Source of the DNA: Lolium rigidum
Lineage: Eukaryota; Streptophyta; Magnoliopsida; Poales; Poaceae
DNA length: 64,000 nucleotides
Direction of reading: 5' to 3'
Assembly: GCF_022539505.1 (NCBI RefSeq)
Contig: NC_061508.1
Location: 68,209,754-68,273,753, forward strand
In this document: one piece after another, positions 60,144 through 64,000 of the stretch
Layout of the letters: each line of letters opens with the position of its first letter
How positions within the stretch are numbered: position 1 is the stretch's first letter
The notes under the pieces: model-generated
Databases searched by the model: none
The model's input: the letters and a program-made list of their open reading frames with translations, nothing else
What the model was told of the DNA's origin: nothing
Translations under genes and position numbers: made by a program

Positions 60144-60695
60144 TTAAGTTACTACCAAAATGAAGATACATCGGCAATGCGAACACCACAACTTAAAATA
60201 AACGCTACGAGTAACATTATAAGCTTCACTTTTTCCCTTCTTCTTGCTCTTCGATGATGAACTAGCCTTTCCCTTCTTACTCGGTGGCGTAAAATCATCG
60301 TCCGAGTCAACGCAAGCGGATGCAGCGCTTTTTCCCTTGAAATATTCATTGCTCTTAGCCAGGCTCCTCGGCGTGAAGACTTCTTCGTCATCCTCCGTCG
60401 AGGAAGCCCATGTATATGGATACCTTAGAAATTCTTCTTGTTCCTTCTCATCATTCGGGTTCTTCTTCTCAAACCTTGCTTGCAACCTAAGAAGCTCTTG
60501 TCGTAATTCCACCGGAGTTCGGCCAGGCATACCTGCGTGCTTAGAAAAAAGCTTGCCTGCCTCAACGAGAAGATTCACATTCGTGAGCAGATCTTCGACA
60601 TTTTCTATGTTATTGGCACTCATAACTGAAGTAGCAGAGGAGATAAGAGGAGCAGCCATATGTGCAGTAAAACTACGATCTCCCCGAGGAGCCAT
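60144..60695 (-). CDS. 183-residue MULE-borne protein, unknown
   Basis: An intact single-exon frame from ATG 60695 (MAPRGDRSF). The N-terminal half is helical (ENVEDLLTNVNLLVEAGKLF, LRQELLRLQARFEKK), followed by an acidic segment and a Ser/Lys-rich stretch (PPSKKGKASSSSKSKKKGKS) that looks like a nuclear localisation signal. A TATA box (TATAAAAC) at about 60743-60750 lies roughly 50 bp upstream. It lies tail-to-tail with the PMD gene. I do not recognise a domain. Position suggests an accessory gene of the element, comparable in place to mudrB of MuDR but not visibly related. Confidence 0.6.
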   Translation of the reverse strand: MAPRGDRSFTAHMAAPLISSATSVMSANNIENVEDLLTNVNLLVEAGKLFSKHAGMPGRTPVELRQELLRLQARFEKKNPNDEKEQEEFLRYPYTWASSTEDDEEVFTPRSLAKSNEYFKGKSAASACVDSDDDFTPPSKKGKASSSSKSKKKGKSEAYNVTRSVYFKLWCSHCRCIFILVVT

Positions 60696-60741
60696 CTTCT
60701 GGCGACTTCGATTGTGTACAACAAATGAATGCCCGGGGAGG

Positions 60742-60750
60742 GGTTTTATA
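60742..60750 (-). promoter_or_regulatory. TATA box for the 183-residue gene
   Basis: Minus-strand TATAAAACC about 50 bp before the ATG at 60695. Repeated GGCGGGAA motifs (six or more, about 60769-60880) lie just upstream and may be promoter elements. Confidence 0.5.
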
Positions 60751-61024
60751 GCACGCGGGTCAGAGAAAAGGCGGGAAATCTTGGCGGGAATTCATGGCGC
60801 GGAATTTTGGCGGGAAAAAATAAGGTGGGAACTTTAGGCGGGAAAATTTACGCGCGAACTTTTTCCGGGAAATCAACATTTATTATTAATACATCTGCCG
60901 AAATAAAGTTGGAAATATAACTTAAATTAAAATATGGCTAATCACTACAACGAAATTTAATATACAACGCGAAAGTAAAATAGAATTTAAAATTTAAAAT
61001 ACGTAGTTACTACAACAGATCACT

Positions 61025-61714
61025 CTATTTGCCCTGCGTCCAGCGTGGCCATTTTCCAGTCTTGTCGCCGCGTTCTTCTACTGCATGCGCCTTAGCAGCC
61101 CTTTCTCTTAATCTCTTTCTTTCCGCTTCACGGGCCTCCCTGCGCACCTCATCCTCTGCATACCTACGTGCAGCCTCATCATCCATCCGCTTCTGATTTA
61201 CCTCGCGATTTCGAGCTTGCTCTGCCCTTAATTTTTGTATTTCTCTCTCTCTTTCTGCTTTATCATTAGCAATAGCCTTTTCGAAACGCTCCTTCTCACG
61301 GAACCTTGCCCATGCACGCCTCTGTTTTTCCTCCACCTCACGGCGCGCCCAATCCGGCTGCTCCTGGTCTATCCAGTGAAACCAGTTGCAAAGGGGCGGG
61401 GGAGACTGCAACAAAAATAATACTGTTAATAAACAAAAATTAATGAAACATACCGCAGGCCTTGAGGATTTTTAATCATGCTTTTAGAAAATTACCGCAG
61501 GCCACGAGGACGATGAACTTGTACGTGCGGGTGGATCATGATCGTAATAAGCGCACATGAAATTTTTCATGCCGAACTTATCGGAAAAATCCACCACCTC
61601 CTTCACCTTCGCAAGGCGGCCGCACCAACACCTCTCTGATGTAACCCCCGGTGGCAAGCTTGCATTCTTCCCCTTCATCGGCCTGAAATCCTGGTCCGAG
61701 CAAGGCACACTCAT
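61025..61714 (-). CDS. MULE-borne zinc-finger/coiled-coil protein, two exons
   Basis: Exon 1 runs 61714-61496 and exon 2 61405-61025. The 90-bp intron has GT-AG borders and phase 0, giving 72 + 127 codons including the stop, about 199 residues. The N-terminal finger spans the intron: RCWCGRLAKVKEV, then KNFMCAYYDHD, then PPPLCNWFHWID. This is a Cys4 zf-GRF-like pattern seen in many grass proteins. A long Arg/Glu/Lys-rich coiled coil follows (RRAWARFREKERFEKAI to the end). Intact. The upstream ATG at 61759 is only about 15 bp from the TATA box, so 61714 is preferred. GRF-type fingers bind single-stranded nucleic acid in other proteins; here the role is unknown. Confidence 0.75.
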
Positions 61715-61770
61715 GCTGGCTAAGGTATAATGACTTGTGACCTGTGTACCAAATAACATCGATCGCTGCT

Positions 61771-61780
61771 TTTATAGAGA
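61771..61780 (-). promoter_or_regulatory. TATA box just inside the right TIR
   Basis: TCTATAAAAG on the minus strand, about 60 bp before the ATG at 61714 and about 100 bp inside the inner edge of the TIR, so the TIR forms the upstream promoter region of this gene. Confidence 0.6.
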
Positions 61781-61880
61781 ACTGAACAGATCGAGCGGGA
61801 GAATTAGGCGGGAAATTACTGCAATCAGCAGAAAAGCGAAGCAATCATCACAAAAGGGAAGCAATCAGCAAAAAAGCGAA

Positions 61881-62228
61881 GGAATCAGTGCTCGTGGGAA
61901 TCAGTGCAGCAGACCTGCTGCGTTTGTCGGGCCGACAGCTGACTTGCCGCCACAGCCGGTGGAGGCAGGGGGGACGTCAGCGTGCCGCCCTTGTCCGTGG
62001 CGGCAGGGCCCACCTCGGTCGACGGGCGTAACGGCGGGTGACGGCGACCATGAGCGAGCGGACGTGCCGCCACAGCCCACGGCGGCAGGGCCTGCCGCCA
62101 CTGCCGGCGGCGGCACCTGCCACGTGTCGGCTGGCGAGCGTGCCGCCATGGCACTTTTGCCATTTTCACTCACAGGTGGTCCTTTTTGCCATTTCATTGG
62201 GGCAGGTGGTCCTTTTTGCCAAAAATTC
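61881..62228 (-). repeat. MULE right TIR
   Basis: Inverted copy of 25309-25658, with the same doubled TGGCAAAAAGGACCAC motif at its outer end. Confidence 0.93.
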
Positions 62229-62237
62229 ATGATACTA
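62229..62237. repeat. 9-bp target duplication, right (ATGATACTA)
   Basis: Exact copy of 25300-25308. Confidence 0.93.
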
Positions 62238-62739
62238 TGCATTGTGACTAGTTTTAAGCATTAGTTGGTCATTTCCTAATTAGCTAGCTTCCATAATTAT
62301 CCTTGTCATCTAATGAATGCATATGTAGTTTGGGGTATGCATCTAGGGGGCATGAGATTAGCTAGTAAAATAGAAGTACATGCAATGCCAATTAAGCATT
62401 TTGGTGACATGGCAAGTCATTAATTTTAAAAAATAGAATGTTGTGGTAACTAGCTATGTTACCTTAAAAAATACTATGTTACCATAACATCATAGGTTTC
62501 AAAATAAAATAAGTCTACAATCTAATAAATAGTAGTATGACTTTGCATGATACCACAAAAAGCTATGTTACCATAATAACTACGTAGATAAGCGAGGAGA
62601 CAGCTTGCGCCTAGAATAGATCTTGATGGGATGCAGAATCTAGTGGCGGGATCGAAGTTCTGGGTCTCTTCCCATGACCCGAAGGGAACTGGCTCCTCTA
62701 ACGGCTTGAAGACAAGTCAGACTCTGACTTTGCTTCTTC
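62238..62739. other. AT-rich flank
   Basis: No recognised gene. Several ACTATGTTACC-type motifs recur (about 62465, 62575), as in the flank left of the MULE, which is similarly AT-rich. Confidence 0.4.
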
Positions 62740-62829
62740 CTCCCGGTTGATTCTTTCCAAAAAAAAAGGAAAAAAGAAAAGGAAACCGCCCGTGACTCCC
62801 TCAGCGCCTGTGACTCCATCAACGCCTCC

Positions 62830-62943
62830 GCCCGGCTCGCTGTCGTCCGCCGCCGGTTGCCAGTGCCGCCCGGCTCGCTGTCGTCCGCCGCCGCTTGTCA
62901 GGGTCGTCCGGCTCGCTGTCGTCCGCCGCCGCTTGTCAGTGCC
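62830..62943. repeat. 38-bp tandem repeat, three copies
   Basis: Units begin at 62830, 62868 and 62906 and contain CCGGCTCGCTGTCGTCCGCC, then a truncated copy. It forms the last coded part of the FAR1-like frame below, replacing the normal family C-terminus. Confidence 0.9.
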
Positions 62944-64000
62944 GCCAGTCGTCCTCCGCTGGCTCGCCGTTGACTCGCCGCGCTTTTCTTCTGAGCCTCC
63001 TTCTTCTTGAGACGCGCAGCAATCAACAATTCATCTGATGGTTGTGTAGTTACCTGGGCATCACATCTTGGCTCGGGATTAGTTGTGCTTATACCCAAAC
63101 ATTCTTTCACCATTTGATTTGCACTATCAAGTGCATTTTCAACCAAAATGCAACATTCTTCGGAGTTCGCTGCTAGCTTGGTCAAGTTATAAAATTTGTG
63201 GGAAAGATAATTGCATCGGCTGGTGGCCTCCAACTTTGGATTTTCAACTACAGTCCTTCCACGACAATCTTTGATGGATCCTGTCCGTGCTTCTCTTGTC
63301 CATCTCTTCACAATATAGTGTGGCGGCAACAACTTGATATTCATTAAATCCAGAACTTTTAACGCATGACCACACAATATTGCAATTCTCTCAAACAGAC
63401 CACAACTACATAAAGCTGTCTGTTGGTTTTTGTCTCCAATTACTTTGTGTTCTTCTTCAAAGATTGAGAATTTCTCATCAACAAGCCTTCCAATTTTAAC
63501 CATGTACTCATTATCTGCAGGCAGTTTATCCACACAAGCTGCCATTGATCTCCCATATTCATCTTGGAAAGCTTCAAAGATAGCAGGAGTGTACAACTTA
63601 CTGACTTGTTGCACCATGGGTATGCGAAATAAAGTTCTAGGTAGGCTCTTCCTCGACTCATACTCTGAATTTATCTCGGTATTTCTTTTCACTTCCACGG
63701 CTCTTTCAAAATGATGAAAAAAGCGATTGATGTCCAAATCTGACTTCAAATGGTTCTTCAGGTCATTGTTGAGACTTTCGCAACTTAGTTGCGTGCTTCT
63801 CATTCCCAAAGTGAAAGCTTCTCTCATAAAACATTGTGCCCATTTTTGGTCAAATCTGACTCCAAATCTGACTTCAATGGTTCTTCAGGTCATGGTTGAA
63901 TCCAACAAACACACCAAATGGTATGTACTCCTTGTTTGTTCCAAAAGTAGTGTCGAAGGTTATAACATCACCAAAATGAGCATAATCTATGATCATTTTG
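62898..64000 (-). pseudogene. FAR1/FHY3-like gene relic, 5' end outside window
   Basis: From the right edge, the frame gives a MULE-type domain start of the FAR1 family (HFGDVITFDTTFGTNKEY, then FGVFVGFNHD). It then breaks off with stops at about 63880. The second part (63827-62898, 309 codons) resumes at the end of the transposase-like domain (MREAFTLGMRSTQLSCESLN) and carries a SWIM finger (CSCGLFERIAILCGH). Roughly 100 residues of the catalytic-type core are missing. The C-terminus enters a GC-rich minisatellite. Intact relatives are transposase-derived transcription factors of light signalling or still mobile MULE transposases. Confidence 0.8.

Larger units (their letters stand above)
25309..62228. 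mobile_element. very large TIR-MULE (Mutator-like element)
   Basis: Both ends start GAATTTTTGGCAAAAAGG and are inverted copies over about 350 bp (25309-25658; 61881-62228). The 9-bp target ATGATACTA is duplicated exactly. Inside are a MURA-type transposase, a PMD-domain gene and two minus-strand genes. Total 36,920 bp; subtracting the two direct LTR-element insertions with their duplicated 5-bp targets leaves about 9.0 kb. The 9-bp duplication, long TIRs and a MURA gene reading inward from one TIR together define an autonomous-type Mutator element, now inactive because MURA is broken. Confidence 0.93.

Noticed and set aside
61715..61759. Upstream ATG for the zinc-finger gene
   Set aside because: It lies only about 15 bp from the TATA box, so it would be upstream of the expected transcription start.
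62898..64000. FAR1-like gene as part of the large MULE
   Set aside because: It lies outside the right target duplication at 62229-62237, so it belongs to flanking DNA or a different element.

Overview
The window is plant nuclear DNA, most likely from a pooid grass (Triticeae or a close relative). Plant-type splice sites, many nested LTR retrotransposons whose LTRs begin TGATACGTCTC, (TA)n-flanked elements and GC-rich grass-style exons all point that way. Two 100-N assembly gaps are present (11637-11736 and 38652-38751). Only one host gene looks fully intact: a five-exon GDSL esterase/lipase at 22724-24179 (minus). A second plausible host gene is a repeat-bearing protein at 13448-14542 (minus). 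Most other host-like genes are relics: an NFXL1 (NF-X1 zinc finger) pseudogene, an AP2/ERF-like frame carried inside a small PIF/Harbinger-like element, and a FAR1-like relic at the right edge.

Layout. 1-4350: GC-rich unassigned DNA, an 87-bp tandem repeat, and a 306-bp Mutator-type MITE with an exact 11-bp target duplication. 4352-11640: a chain of elements separated by (TA)n tracts and sharing hairpin termini, then GC-rich 17-bp and AT-rich 159-bp tandem repeats running into gap 1. 11737-19700: gypsy integrase relic, the repeat-protein gene between two arms of a local duplication, and the AP2-carrying element 16478-17881. 19827-24300: NFXL1 pseudogene and the GDSL gene. 25309-62228: one very large Mutator-like element (MULE). 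62740-64000: FAR1 relic.

The MULE is the main result. It has TIRs of about 350 bp, and ATGATACTA is duplicated exactly at both borders. Its 36.9 kb length comes from nested insertions; about 9.0 kb remains when they are subtracted. It carries four genes. On the plus strand are a MURA transposase (DDE, SWIM, zinc knuckle) and a plant-mobile-domain (PMD) gene, both broken. On the minus strand are an uninterrupted 183-codon gene and an intact two-exon zinc-finger/coiled-coil gene whose TATA box lies just inside the right TIR.

Insertions in the MULE. A Tat-lineage Ty3/gypsy element (26968-47849, TSD CCGTC) lies in MURA. It carries antisense spliced ORFs, one of them split by a solo LTR (36600-38317, TSD AGAAG) and by a second LTR element (38356-44481, TSD ATGCT). 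Another LTR element (52055-59061, TSD TTGCG) interrupts the PMD gene. Every nested insertion has an exact 5-bp target duplication, so the order of events can be read directly.
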